A stretch of DNA of 64,000 nucleotides from Blastocatellia bacterium (lineage in GTDB: Bacteria > Acidobacteriota > Blastocatellia > Chloracidobacteriales > JADJPF01), in NCBI GenBank assembly GCA_025057015.1, contig JANWYG010000008.1, positions 214,722 to 278,721 on the forward strand, given 5' to 3'. Below, one piece after another: positions 27,579 to 36,530 of the stretch (within the stretch, counting starts at the first letter, position 1; each line of letters opens with the position of its first letter). A model generated the notes under the pieces. That model did not search any database and had not been told where the DNA came from. It saw only the letters and a list, made by a program, of their open reading frames with translations. A program made the translations under genes and the position numbers.

Positions 27579-28376
27579 ATGCCGTTAGTGGGAGATCTCA
27601 AGGATCTTGCGCTAGTGGATATTATACAGATTAACTGTATAGGTCGTAACACAGCACGTCTGACTATCCACTATCCGGTTGGGGACGCAATCCTCTATTT
27701 TCAAGACGGTGAAGTAGTGGATGCTCGTTTTGAGGATCTGGTTGGAATAGACGCTATTTATCAAGCCTTGAGGTACAACGAGGGTAGTTTCCGTATTGAC
27801 ACAGGGATAGCTGCGCCTACGCGCACTGTATTCGAGCAGTGGGCAAACATTTTGATGGAGGGAATGCGCATCATAGATGAGGAGCGTGCAGGTCGGATTC
27901 CTTCGCAAGATGCTTTTGCTAACAACGCGCCCACTGGGATGCTTCCTTCACCTGCAAGCACTGGTACACCTACTGGCGGAGTGGTCAGAGCGCTAAATGT
28001 GCATCAAGTGTTGGTCAACGACTTGATGAAGATAAGGGGTGTAGAAGGTGCTATAGTGACGCTGAGGGATGGTACATTGCAGTCGCACAACAACATTAAA
28101 TCCCCCGAAAAGCTTGGCATGATGATAGCTTTTCTAGTGTATCAAGGCGGGCTGGCAGGTATACCAGGGAAAGTTGGTTCACTCAAGAGGGCTACCGTGA
28201 TTTCAGGACAGCGTAAGTTAATAATTTTTGATCAAGAAGATTTTATTGCCGCAATAGACTGTTCTACGAATGTAAGGTTTGAAACTATTAGTCCTTACGT
28301 TGAGAGAGCCTTCCGTAAGGCACAGATGAGGCGGGGGCCGGGTGGAACAACTGGTCTTCTCTCTAGTCCTTACTAG
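27579..28376 (+). CDS. DUF4388 and Roadblock/LC7 fusion protein
   Basis: A 265-residue protein. Residues 1-110 form a DUF4388 (PATAN-type) domain: MPLVGDLKDLALVDIIQ, GDAILYFQDGEVVDARFEDLVGIDAIY-like pattern and NEGSFRID. A Pro/Thr linker (115-140) leads to a Roadblock/LC7 domain (about 145-250: LMKIRGVEGAIVTLRDG). Roadblock proteins of bacteria such as MglB regulate small Ras-like GTPases; no GTPase gene is in this cluster. It is the first of four co-directional signalling genes and has the long structured leader. Cytoplasmic by appearance. Confidence 0.85.
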   Translation: MPLVGDLKDLALVDIIQINCIGRNTARLTIHYPVGDAILYFQDGEVVDARFEDLVGIDAIYQALRYNEGSFRIDTGIAAPTRTVFEQWANILMEGMRIIDEERAGRIPSQDAFANNAPTGMLPSPASTGTPTGGVVRALNVHQVLVNDLMKIRGVEGAIVTLRDGTLQSHNNIKSPEKLGMMIAFLVYQGGLAGIPGKVGSLKRATVISGQRKLIIFDQEDFIAAIDCSTNVRFETISPYVERAFRKAQMRRGPGGTTGLLSSPY

Positions 28377-28629
28377 AAGTATTGAGGGCCAGCCCTTCTT
28401 CTGGAGGGCATAAGCGTCAAGCTGGTTCATCCATGTTCCCAAGAACAGCTCGGTTCTTTAGCCCAGAAAATCTCATCAAAGTCGTCGTTCTGCTTGCGAG
28501 GGTGGTCTTTTTCCACCATAGGTTGGGTGTAGTTGTTTTTCTTAAGTGTGTTGATGGATGTAGCGCTGCTGTCTGTCAGTAGCGTGGTTCAGTTTTTGAA
28601 GGGCGGGAGTTTTTAGAATACATTGAAAG

Positions 28630-29133
28630 GTGGCTAATAAAGTGGGGAAAGCTCATGAAGCATTCTTGCAGGATATACTTAAAATTCCTGGTGTGAAGAC
28701 TGCAGCTTTAGCGAATTACCGTGGAGAATTCCTGCTATCTGCCGGAGTGTTTACGCCTAATCCACAGGCTTCTACACAGTTAGGGACTTACCTAGTACAG
28801 ATGTTTGCTGTCGCTGAGGTAGTAAGAGGCAAGTCTGATGAGTTGACTATCTTGTACTCTGAAGGCCGTGTTACTGGATTTTTTAACCTGGATCTGCTTA
28901 TTGATACTCCATACGGTCCGCAGGAAGTCTTCCTTGTGATAATCGGTAGTGCAAACGTTAACTTGCCGACATTACGAATGACTGTAAAGGTAGCGGTGAG
29001 TAAATTGAAGCTTGACAAGACGGTCAAGGATTTGAGAATCAATATACGTGTCTATCCGCAGAACTTGCTTACGCGCGACAGGATGGACGAAGTTAGTTGG
29101 GCATTTATCGAGGCAATGAGTCGCGCTACCTAA
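28630..29133 (+). CDS. Roadblock/LC7 domain protein
   Basis: A 167-residue single-domain protein: FLQDILKIPGVKTAALANYRG, then VAEVVRGKSDELTILYSEGRV and a distinct C-terminal extension (VKDLRINIRVYPQNLLTRD). The Roadblock fold is plausible throughout residues 8-125. It starts with GTG 28630; a GTG four codons on is an alternative. The 253-base gap before it holds only a weak GCCCT/AGGGC hairpin shortly after the previous stop and no believable gene. Its likely partners are the neighbouring DUF4388 and Roadblock proteins; no GTPase is adjacent. Confidence 0.75.
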   Translation: MANKVGKAHEAFLQDILKIPGVKTAALANYRGEFLLSAGVFTPNPQASTQLGTYLVQMFAVAEVVRGKSDELTILYSEGRVTGFFNLDLLIDTPYGPQEVFLVIIGSANVNLPTLRMTVKVAVSKLKLDKTVKDLRINIRVYPQNLLTRDRMDEVSWAFIEAMSRAT

Positions 29134-29170
29134 ACTCTTGCAGCTAAGAATCAACAGGCGGTGAAGAGCA

Positions 29171-29971
29171 ATGTCAGATGCTTTTTCTGGAAATTTATCT
29201 CAATTTAAACTGTTAGACATCTTGCGACTCCTGCACGCAAGCAATAGAACTGGCCAGCTTGAACTTACTCAGGAAGACGGTTCGTTTGCCGAGATATATT
29301 TCGTTAATGGACAGATAAAGCACGCGATCTATGAAGAATATTTTGGTGAAGAGGCTATCTATGCACTGTTTTCTTGGGCAGAAGGTACCTTTAAGTTTCG
29401 CTCTGGAGAGGTGACTGACGAAGAAACTACAATGCTGACTACTGAGGAGATAATAGCTGAGAGTGTGACATATGCTGCTGATTGGGAAAGTGTGCGTCGA
29501 GTAATCCCTTCCAGGAATACTGTGTTCAAGCTTTCTGCTCGCTCGAGCAGGGATTTCTCTATGCGTGCTGAAGATTGGGCTGTGTTGCGTGAGGTGGATG
29601 GTTACAAGTCTGTTAAAGAGATAGCTGAGGCAACGCAGCTGACTGAACTACAAGCTTCTAGAATAATGGTGCGTCTCTATGACCTAGGACTAATTGAAAT
29701 AGGCGGTGAGGCTGAGCCAATACAGCAGGTTGTAGAGACTGTAGATGAAAGTATCCTTAGTAGAGTGGAAAGAGAGTTGACTGTGGCCATAGGCCCTATG
29801 GCGCCGATAGTAATGGATGATTGTGTAGAAATGCTCGGACACAAAAGAAGTGAGTTTCCGAAAGAGTATTTCCCGGCATTGCTGGAACGCTTGGCCGAAG
29901 AAATACCAGATAGTGACCGTAGAGTGCGTTTCCAAGAGTCGATGTTGGAAATAATGAAACAAGTATTGTAA
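29171..29971 (+). CDS. DUF4388 protein with winged-helix middle and C-terminal domain
   Basis: A 266-residue cytoplasmic protein. Residues 1-105 are DUF4388 (FSGNLSQFKLLDILRLLHAS, TGQLELTQEDG, AEIYFVNGQIKHAIYEE, WAEGTFKFRSG). Residues about 130-180 look like a winged helix (VLREVDGYKSVKEIAEATQL, ASRIMVRLYDLGLIEI). The C-terminal 65 residues (ERELTVAIGPMAPIVMDDC) resemble the short helical domain that often follows in acidobacterial and cyanobacterial signalling proteins. It probably relays a signal between the Roadblock proteins and the membrane protein that follows 21 bases on. Confidence 0.8.
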   Translation: MSDAFSGNLSQFKLLDILRLLHASNRTGQLELTQEDGSFAEIYFVNGQIKHAIYEEYFGEEAIYALFSWAEGTFKFRSGEVTDEETTMLTTEEIIAESVTYAADWESVRRVIPSRNTVFKLSARSSRDFSMRAEDWAVLREVDGYKSVKEIAEATQLTELQASRIMVRLYDLGLIEIGGEAEPIQQVVETVDESILSRVERELTVAIGPMAPIVMDDCVEMLGHKRSEFPKEYFPALLERLAEEIPDSDRRVRFQESMLEIMKQVL

Positions 29972-29992
29972 TCTGCCGGCAGGAGTAGGCTT

Positions 29993-31237
29993 ATGAAACT
30001 AATGATCAAGCAGAAATTAATCATTTTCGCTGCTTTGCTGATACTTATTCCTATGTTGCTTTCGGCTGCCCTGATCGGCTACATAGTAAACTCTAACATA
30101 GAAAGCCAATCTGCTCTCTCAGTGGAAAAGGATGCTCGAGTTGCTGAACAGCTTTACAAGAGCAGGCTGCTGACTGTGCTACAAGCAGCGCAGAATTCAG
30201 CTCAAGCTCTGAGCGCGCAAAACCTCTTAGAGTCTGCTCCATCATCTGGTGGCGGTGACTCCAAGTCAACGGTGCGCATTAGTGATGCGGCACGCAGGCG
30301 AGTAAAGGACATAGTAGAAGGTTCGATACAAGCAAGTAATCTTGATTTCGTAGTAATTGTTGACGCTACAGGTAAAATAATTCATCCGCAGCAAAGTGAT
30401 GCTGCTGCCAGTGTCAAAGACAATCCTCTATTTATAGCTGTACAAAACAGTGTAGCAGCTAAGAAGATAGATGCTTTAGCTAGCTCTGTTAAAGAGCCTG
30501 CTACGGCACTTAAGTACTACGCTGGTGAAGAACTTGCTAAACAGGCATCAGTGAAAGGTGAAGGACCACCACTATCTGAAGGTCTTGTTATTGAAGCTGC
30601 AGCGCCTATTATCAGTACTAATGGCGATTTGAGAGGTATGGTGCTGGCTGGCTTGCTAATTAATAATGCTAAGCCTGAAAAGTCTTTAGCGGACTATATC
30701 AAAAAGACTCTCTACCCTGAGCTGCTAGATTCTGCCGGAGCCGTTATAGCCCTTGGAGATACCGTAGTGTCAGGCAATCTTCCTATTCAACAAGGTGGTG
30801 GAATAGGCACCAAGATCAAGCGTAAAGACCTTAAGGACGTTCCAAGTGCTGGTACAGAAATGGTGGGGCAACAAGAGTACAAGACTGCTTATGCGCCAGT
30901 AAAGGACATAAACAGTCAAGTAATAGGCCGCGTCGGGGTGGAAATAAAGCAGAGTTGGTTTAATGCTGTGCTCAATCGCGTGCTTATAATCATCTTTCTG
31001 ATAGTGGTCTTCTTTCTCATAGTAGCGACCGTGGTTGCTGTGTTTGCTGCACAACGCCTTACCCGTCCAATAGTAGAGCTGACTGAGGCTTCACATCAAA
31101 TATCGCTTGGCAAGCTTGATCAGGCTATACAGATAAAGAGTGAAGATGAAATAGGACAGCTTGCCGAAGCACTAGAACGTATGCGTATCAGCCTAAAACA
31201 GGCTCTTGAGCGCCTGCGTGCAAGAAGGGGCAGCTAG
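29993..31237 (+). CDS. Cache-HAMP membrane sensor without output domain
   Basis: A 414-residue membrane protein. TM1 is about residues 8-30 (LIIFAALLILIPMLLSAALI), the extracytoplasmic part (31-325) looks like a Cache-type sensor, TM2 is about 328-350 (LIIIFLIVVFFLIVATVVAV), and HAMP follows (RLTRPIVELTEASHQISLGK to EIGQLAEALERM). It ends about 15 residues after HAMP, with no kinase, cyclase or chemoreceptor module. Its signal would have to pass to a partner in trans; the Roadblock/DUF4388 proteins next to it are the obvious candidates. The frame is complete, with no sign of a lost 3' part in the following sequence. Confidence 0.85.
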   Translation: MKLMIKQKLIIFAALLILIPMLLSAALIGYIVNSNIESQSALSVEKDARVAEQLYKSRLLTVLQAAQNSAQALSAQNLLESAPSSGGGDSKSTVRISDAARRRVKDIVEGSIQASNLDFVVIVDATGKIIHPQQSDAAASVKDNPLFIAVQNSVAAKKIDALASSVKEPATALKYYAGEELAKQASVKGEGPPLSEGLVIEAAAPIISTNGDLRGMVLAGLLINNAKPEKSLADYIKKTLYPELLDSAGAVIALGDTVVSGNLPIQQGGGIGTKIKRKDLKDVPSAGTEMVGQQEYKTAYAPVKDINSQVIGRVGVEIKQSWFNAVLNRVLIIIFLIVVFFLIVATVVAVFAAQRLTRPIVELTEASHQISLGKLDQAIQIKSEDEIGQLAEALERMRISLKQALERLRARRGS

Positions 31238-31251
31238 TCGGCAGCGCTGAT

Positions 31252-31280
31252 ACGGCTAGCCGTGAGATGGCTGCATGCAG
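31252..31280. repeat. Two perfect palindromes between convergent genes
   Basis: ACGGCTAGCCGT (31252-31263) and CTGCATGCAG (31271-31280) lie in the 48-base gap between the sensor gene and the Hsp70 gene. They could act as a weak bidirectional termination or protein-binding site. There is no U-run. Confidence 0.35.
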
Positions 31281-31285
31281 ATAGT

Positions 31286-34036
31286 TTAGTAGATTAATTT
31301 CAAGCCTACTGGAAGTGACTCACCAAAAACTTCGGTTTCAGCCCGCTCTGCAGGAACGTATTCCCAGAGCCTTTTTACTAGATCGCTCTTGCCTAGAGCC
31401 GAAAGCCGATCTTCTACCTGCTTTCTGAGTTTTTCGTCGATTTCTCTTGCTGGATCAGCTGTATATGCAGCTATATTTGCCAAAGCCGTAGCCAGAGCAT
31501 TAACATGGGCTGTTTCTAACGTGAGCAGCTTCTCTATCCACCTAGAAACCACCGAAGCAGCTACTACCGTGTCTATCGTTGATGTGAAGGGAATACGTGC
31601 CCCTAGCCTGCCAATTGCCCATAGGAACGCTTCCGAAGGTCGTTTGAGTAACCGCTCTAGAAGAACGTTGCCTAGCTCTGCCTTCTGACGTGCTTGTATG
31701 GCTTCTAAGCTGGCTAGCGTTCGCCACAGCTCGCGTTCGACCTGGGGGTTGAGTCTGTGACGCTTTTTACCAAGCAGCAAAGGAGCGTAGCGATTGTGAA
31801 ATTCTATCTGTTGTCCACGGGTAAAACCACCACAGATGCGGCGACAAAAAACCATCCATTCAGCTTGAGCTTGTTCGTCGTTTGTAAAAACCAGTCCAGC
31901 ATGATAGACGTGTCTTGCAGTGACTAGCCTTAGTTCATCCATAGGATGGCCAAATCCAGGACGAAGGCAGAAACCAGTCAGGTTTAGCCAGCGAGCTTCA
32001 TGTTGTGGGCTGTGACGACGACCTTCGTTCAGTTCGAGTAGTCGATCGGCCATTTGCCTAACTAGTTCCATCGGCCAAGCGTCTTTGCTATGTCTCAGCA
32101 CTTCTTCTAGTTGCGAAGGCAATTCTACTGGGCTTACTTTGGGATCGCTGGCAAAGGTTTGTGTTATTAGCTCAAGCGCTGCTTGTGCAGCAGATTCGTC
32201 TATCACGGTTGCTGTAGTCGGGGCTGCTACTAGGCTTGTTCGTCGTATCTTTTGTCTGCTAGGGCTTGATTTGCGTATCTGAAAACGCAATCGCCATCTA
32301 TGATCGCTTATTTGCGAGCGACACCATAGTTCTAAGGTTCCTACCTCTGTAAATTCGATTTCAAGCTTGACCGGAATACATGCCGAAGAAGTACGTCTGC
32401 CATAGCGCAAGATGGTATCTAGAGGAGAGTGTAGGTGCATGTCTTCGCCTACTAAGACTATGTCGCCCAGTTTGTCGCCGCGTCGTGTAGTTGAGCTCCA
32501 CAGCGAAAAGACGACGGCGCGGTTGGTCTGCAACTCGAAGAGCCTATTATCGAGCGTAAGGTGCGTGCCTTCTTGTGTGCCTCGCGGAAGGATACATACA
32601 GCAGAGGGTTGTTCGTCTTCTTGGGCAACTGCTATGTAGTATGCTCTAGGACTACCAGCACCGACTCTAAGCCCACCGCTACGGCGCACTGTCCCATAGT
32701 ATGCGGCACCTATAGCTACGGCGGTGTCGAGCGAGTGGTTAGAAAGCAGTTTCGGTTGTTGAGCAGAGCCATAGTCGAACCAGGAGGCTAGCACCTGGCA
32801 GACGCGTTTGCGTAGTATTTCTGGCTTGAAGAATCCCCCGTTGAAGAGCACTGCATCAGGTCGTACTGGGGTACTGTTCTGAGATGCGCTGGTCAGAAAG
32901 GCTGCCAAATGGCGGGTGATCGCAGGGTCAGACTCGTAAGGCAAACCGATTTGTCGTAGTGCCGTACGGTGTCTGCTGGGCAGATCGCTGATATCGATCT
33001 TGGGTAGGAAGCCTTCTAGCAGTAGTTCGAGCAGTTCTTTTTTAGAAAGTTCGGCTTGCAAGAATGCACCTACGAAGCGACTGCCGCTGCCTGCTAGTCT
33101 TATGACTTTTGACTCAGCTCCGTTTTCATCAAGTAGCTGCTCTTTTGCAGCGCAGCATTGTCTTAGCAGGGATGCACGCTGCTCGATACTGAGTCGGGTA
33201 CTGAGCTTGCTTTCTACTGCTTGTGCGAGGGCATGATCTACATTGTCTCCTCCAAGGAGTATGTGTTTTCCGACGGCTATGCGTTCAAATGATACTTCAT
33301 CTTGATGCTTGGTGACGCGTATAAGGCTGAAGTCAGTTGTGCCACCGCCAACATCACAGACGAGCACGATGTCTCCGTCCTTAAGATATCTATCAAATTG
33401 TCTGTTGTGTGCTGCTATCCAGGCATAGAATGCTGCGAGAGGTTCTTCAAGCAAGGTCAGATTTTGGAAACCGGCTGTGCGAGCAGCTTCTACGGTTAGC
33501 TCGCGAGCCTCTTCGTCAAAGGATGCCGGTACGGTAAGCACGATGTCTTGTTGTTCGAAGTTTACCGGAGGCAAGTTGCTTTCTCCGGAAGCAACCTCAT
33601 AATTCCAGGCATCGCGGATGTGGCTAAGGTAGCGTGCCGAAGCTTCCACAGGTGAACAGGCTTCTTCGCCAAGGTCGCTTCCCCACGGCAAGATCTTCGC
33701 TCTGCGATCGACTTCTGGGTAGCATAACCAAGATTTGGCTGAGGATACGAGCCGAGTTGGGACAAGCGCTCCTTGTTCACGAGCTAAGGTGCCTACGGCG
33801 TAGCGTTGTTTAGGATTCCATGGAAGCCAGAGGCTTTCCGATGACAGGTCGTACTCACCGGCGATATAGAGAAACGAGGGTAGAGTTTTACAAGGCGCTC
33901 CTTCGCCTGGTGCTACCAGCTGCGGTATCTCGTAAAGTTCTATTTCTGTAGAACTCGATTCCTCTGCTGGACGACGGACAAATGCTACGGCTGAGTTGGT
34001 CGTCCCTAGGTCTATGCCTATGACGATTTTACTCAT
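31286..34036 (-). CDS. Hsp70-like protein with DUF3731 C-terminus
   Basis: A 916-residue DnaK-related protein. The N-terminal nucleotide-binding domain shows the phosphate loops IGIDLGTTNSAVAFV and VCDVGGGTTDFSLI, and LLGGDNVDHAL. After about residue 550 it departs from DnaK: a beta segment with FTEVGTLELWC and HRWRLRF, then about 300 helical residues of the DUF3731 (DNA-K related) type. No canonical DnaK lid ending in EEVD-like residues is present. It overlaps the previous Hsp70 gene by 8 bases, and the shared TEVGTLELWC motif shows the two are paralogues. Probably chaperone-like, with unknown clients. Confidence 0.85.
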   Translation of the reverse strand: MSKIVIGIDLGTTNSAVAFVRRPAEESSSTEIELYEIPQLVAPGEGAPCKTLPSFLYIAGEYDLSSESLWLPWNPKQRYAVGTLAREQGALVPTRLVSSAKSWLCYPEVDRRAKILPWGSDLGEEACSPVEASARYLSHIRDAWNYEVASGESNLPPVNFEQQDIVLTVPASFDEEARELTVEAARTAGFQNLTLLEEPLAAFYAWIAAHNRQFDRYLKDGDIVLVCDVGGGTTDFSLIRVTKHQDEVSFERIAVGKHILLGGDNVDHALAQAVESKLSTRLSIEQRASLLRQCCAAKEQLLDENGAESKVIRLAGSGSRFVGAFLQAELSKKELLELLLEGFLPKIDISDLPSRHRTALRQIGLPYESDPAITRHLAAFLTSASQNSTPVRPDAVLFNGGFFKPEILRKRVCQVLASWFDYGSAQQPKLLSNHSLDTAVAIGAAYYGTVRRSGGLRVGAGSPRAYYIAVAQEDEQPSAVCILPRGTQEGTHLTLDNRLFELQTNRAVVFSLWSSTTRRGDKLGDIVLVGEDMHLHSPLDTILRYGRRTSSACIPVKLEIEFTEVGTLELWCRSQISDHRWRLRFQIRKSSPSRQKIRRTSLVAAPTTATVIDESAAQAALELITQTFASDPKVSPVELPSQLEEVLRHSKDAWPMELVRQMADRLLELNEGRRHSPQHEARWLNLTGFCLRPGFGHPMDELRLVTARHVYHAGLVFTNDEQAQAEWMVFCRRICGGFTRGQQIEFHNRYAPLLLGKKRHRLNPQVERELWRTLASLEAIQARQKAELGNVLLERLLKRPSEAFLWAIGRLGARIPFTSTIDTVVAASVVSRWIEKLLTLETAHVNALATALANIAAYTADPAREIDEKLRKQVEDRLSALGKSDLVKRLWEYVPAERAETEVFGESLPVGLKLIY

Positions 34037-35801
34037 CTTGTTCTCTTACATTAAATTCGAGTTTCCATCGGTGCTTGCCATCACGTGTGACGCACCACAG
34101 TTCTAGAGTGCCAACTTCGGTCATCTTAACTTCGAGGCGGACAGGAACGAGTCTTCCCTGTTCACCTTCGAGCTGCAGAGTTACTTCAAGTGGTGTCATT
34201 TCCAGGATCTCATCGCCCAGTTCTTCTATAAGCTCGCCTACTTTGTCATTTCTTCGCACGATCGAGCTGAAGAAGCGAAACTCAGCTGGTTCTCCGACTA
34301 GCAGAGCGAATTCTTGGTTAGGTACGTCAGCAGAGGTTCCTTCTTCCATGCCATGCGGGACAACACAAAGAGCCTTGATGGGTGGTCGAATACCTGGAAC
34401 TGCTGGCATTGAACTTTCTATACCTATGTAATAAGTACGGGCAGCTCCGGCTCGGATACGCACGCCGCGACCGCGACGGGCTCGGCCGTAGTAAGCGGCT
34501 CCGCGGGCTACGGCGGTATCTAGGTCAGCGCTTTCGAGCACTTTTACGGGTTCTCGTCCTAGTTCGGCTAGCCAGCTGTTGAGTACGTCGACAACACGTC
34601 TACAAAGTGACTCGGCCTTCATTACGCCGCCGTTGAAAAGTACATGCGTGGGGCAGAAGAAATCCTGTTGGCTTAAGAACTTAGCCAGATGTTTAGTAAT
34701 GGCTGCATCAGCAGCGTAGGGCAAGCCTATTTCTTGCAGTCCGCCGCGCCGTGCTTTAACCGGCAAGTCAGTACGATTGCAAAGCGGGAAGAACCCTTCA
34801 AGCAGGACTTGTTCTAGATCAGCTTTCGTGAGCTCGCCAGTGATAGTACCACCGACAAGTCGGCTGCCTTTGCCTAGTATGGTCACCGGCTCACTTTCAA
34901 GAGTAGGGTTTTCTAGAAGGCGCTCTTTTGCTATTCGGCATCTATACCATAAGCTATGTAGCTGCCAGCTGTCTATTTTATGGCCTTGTTCGGCAAACCG
35001 TCGCTCTAGCAGGTATGCTAGGGCTAAGTCCATGTTGTCACCGCCAAGTAGGATATGTTCTCCTACAGCGATGCGGCGTAGCTGCAACTCGCCATCTTCT
35101 TCAGCTACTGATATGAGCGTAAAGTCTGTTGTTCCTCCGCCTATGTCGCAGACAAGAATAAGATCGCCCACCTTAACTTTGCGCCGCCAAGACTCACCTT
35201 GATGGTCTAGCCACGAATAGAAAGCTGCTTGAGGTTCTTCTAGCAGCGTAATATGTTTTAGACCAGCTGCTTCTGCAGCTTTTAGCGTGAGGTTACGTGC
35301 TGCTTCATCAAAGGATGCTGGAACAGTGATGAGCACGTCTTGTTCTGCTAAAGGAGTTTCTGGATGTTCATAGTCCCAAGCTAAGCGAAGGTATGACAGA
35401 TAGTTCATCGAAGCGTCCACTGGTGAGATTTTGGGGACATCTTCAGGGGCTTGCCAAGGTAATATGGGCAGCATTCGGTTGACCTTGTCGTGGCAGAGCC
35501 AGGACTTAGCTGAGGCTACTAACCGATAGGGATTTTCTGCGCCGCGACTGCGAGCGAGCTCGCCTATCAGGTAGGAAGGCTTTTTGTCCCATGGCAGAGC
35601 CAGAGAGCCTTTGGGAAAGTCTAGCTCAGTAGGTAGATAAAGGAATGACGGAAGTAACTTTCTGCGTACTAGTTCACCGGGGTTAACTAGTTGTGCGACA
35701 TAGAATAACTCTGTAGCTGCTGTGTCTTGCGCACCAGTTGACGTATAAGCAACAGCACAGTTGGTTGTTCCGAGATCGATGCCTACTACTAAGTTTTCCA
35801 T
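34029..35801 (-). CDS. Hsp70-family protein, short form
   Basis: A 590-residue Hsp70 paralogue. VGIDLGTTNCAVAYT, LVCDIGGGTTDFTLISVA and LLGGDNMDLALAYLL mark the ATPase domain; FNGGVMKAESLCRRV is the adenosine-side motif. The C-terminus is short, with EVKMTEVGTLELWC and HRWKLEFNVREQDE, and lacks the DUF3731 extension of its neighbour. It starts 3 bases after the DUF2760 gene and overlaps the larger Hsp70 by 8 bases, so all three are co-translated. DUF2760/Hsp70/Hsp70-DUF3731 is a recurring gene set in several phyla, with no settled function that I know of. Confidence 0.85.
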   Translation of the reverse strand: MENLVVGIDLGTTNCAVAYTSTGAQDTAATELFYVAQLVNPGELVRRKLLPSFLYLPTELDFPKGSLALPWDKKPSYLIGELARSRGAENPYRLVASAKSWLCHDKVNRMLPILPWQAPEDVPKISPVDASMNYLSYLRLAWDYEHPETPLAEQDVLITVPASFDEAARNLTLKAAEAAGLKHITLLEEPQAAFYSWLDHQGESWRRKVKVGDLILVCDIGGGTTDFTLISVAEEDGELQLRRIAVGEHILLGGDNMDLALAYLLERRFAEQGHKIDSWQLHSLWYRCRIAKERLLENPTLESEPVTILGKGSRLVGGTITGELTKADLEQVLLEGFFPLCNRTDLPVKARRGGLQEIGLPYAADAAITKHLAKFLSQQDFFCPTHVLFNGGVMKAESLCRRVVDVLNSWLAELGREPVKVLESADLDTAVARGAAYYGRARRGRGVRIRAGAARTYYIGIESSMPAVPGIRPPIKALCVVPHGMEEGTSADVPNQEFALLVGEPAEFRFFSSIVRRNDKVGELIEELGDEILEMTPLEVTLQLEGEQGRLVPVRLEVKMTEVGTLELWCVTRDGKHRWKLEFNVREQDE

Positions 35802-35804
35802 GGT

Positions 35805-36347
35805 CTAAACTTCTACTTCTGCTGCGGCGACTATACTTTTATCGCCGGATTGTGGCAGTGCAGGTAAATCGATTTTGACTACTCGCCAGCCTTTATGGCG
35901 TAACACGCCTTTCATCGGTGGCCTACCGCTGACGTTGCCTATGAGTTTGATTGTAGATGGATCAGCTTCGGCTGTTATTTCGACCGAGCTACCTTCATCT
36001 GCTGACATTACAGGTTCAAGTAGGACGTACTTTTCCAATATCTTGCGACATCCTTCGTGAAGCGTGCGTACGGCAGCACCGACCTGCGCGTCCGAGTAGG
36101 GGCGTATGTCTTCGCAGATAAAGTCTATCAGCCGAGCGTCGCGTTGCAGGATGGCAAGTAGCTGGATTACTCGCTGTCGGCCTATTTCTTCTGCTTGTTC
36201 TTCTGCTCGCTTTAGCAAGCGGGTGTGTTCTTCAGCAGGTAATGGCTCTGTCGAGGGCTTGAGCTTGAGCTCAACTAGCAAGTTCTCTGACAGCTTGCCC
36301 TTGAAGAGAATGGAAAAGAAGGCTTTAAGTGCTAAGATTAGTGACAT
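35805..36347 (-). CDS. DUF2760 domain protein
   Basis: A 180-residue protein of the DUF2760 family, recognised mainly from its place before two Hsp70-like genes and its pattern: a hydrophobic N-terminal helix (LILALKAFFSILFKG), then a helical region with LLKRAEEQAEEIGRQRVIQLLAILQRDARLIDFI and a C-terminal beta domain (GVLRHKGWRVVKIDLPAL). The N-terminal helix could anchor it at the membrane. It is first in the minus-strand operon, with a promoter at 36384-36412. Function is unknown; a cochaperone or client-recruiting role is inference. Confidence 0.75.
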   Translation of the reverse strand: MSLILALKAFFSILFKGKLSENLLVELKLKPSTEPLPAEEHTRLLKRAEEQAEEIGRQRVIQLLAILQRDARLIDFICEDIRPYSDAQVGAAVRTLHEGCRKILEKYVLLEPVMSADEGSSVEITAEADPSTIKLIGNVSGRPPMKGVLRHKGWRVVKIDLPALPQSGDKSIVAAAEVEV

Positions 36348-36383
36348 AATCTATCTTAATTTTTTTGTACTCAGAAACTCTGA

Positions 36384-36412
36384 ATGTTACAGCAGTTATT
36401 ACTGTTTTACAA
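36384..36412 (-). promoter_or_regulatory. Promoter of the DUF2760-Hsp70 operon
   Basis: Minus strand: TTGTAA (36407-36412), 17-base spacer, TAACAT (36384-36389), about 37 bases before ATG 36347. The TCAGA-AAC-TCTGA dyad (36371-36383) lies just downstream and could be an operator. Read from consensus only. Confidence 0.5.
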
Positions 36413-36439
36413 GCTAGCTATGACAGATAGAAAACGATC

Positions 36440-36468
36440 TTGAAACGTCAGAGAGTGAGATATATTCT
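36440..36468 (+). promoter_or_regulatory. Promoter of the kinase-J-TPR gene
   Basis: TTGAAA (36440-36445), 17-base spacer, TATTCT (36463-36468), about 63 bases before ATG 36531. Together with the minus-strand promoter it makes this 183-base region a divergent control point for the Hsp70 operon and the kinase. Confidence 0.55.
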
Positions 36469-36530
36469 TATGTCTGAGCTTTGTAACGAGGAAGCATAGT
36501 TGCGAAGAGCTTCTTTGTAGGAAGAAAGTA

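Noticed and set aside
28382-28582. Open frame of 66 codons between the Roadblock genes
   Set aside because: No ribosome-binding site, low-complexity hydrophobic sequence unlike any family, and it lies in a gap between well-supported genes.
33302-33499. Open frames antisense to the Hsp70 genes
   Set aside because: Several long frames appear opposite the Hsp70 genes, but they have no family match and follow from the codon use of the real strand.
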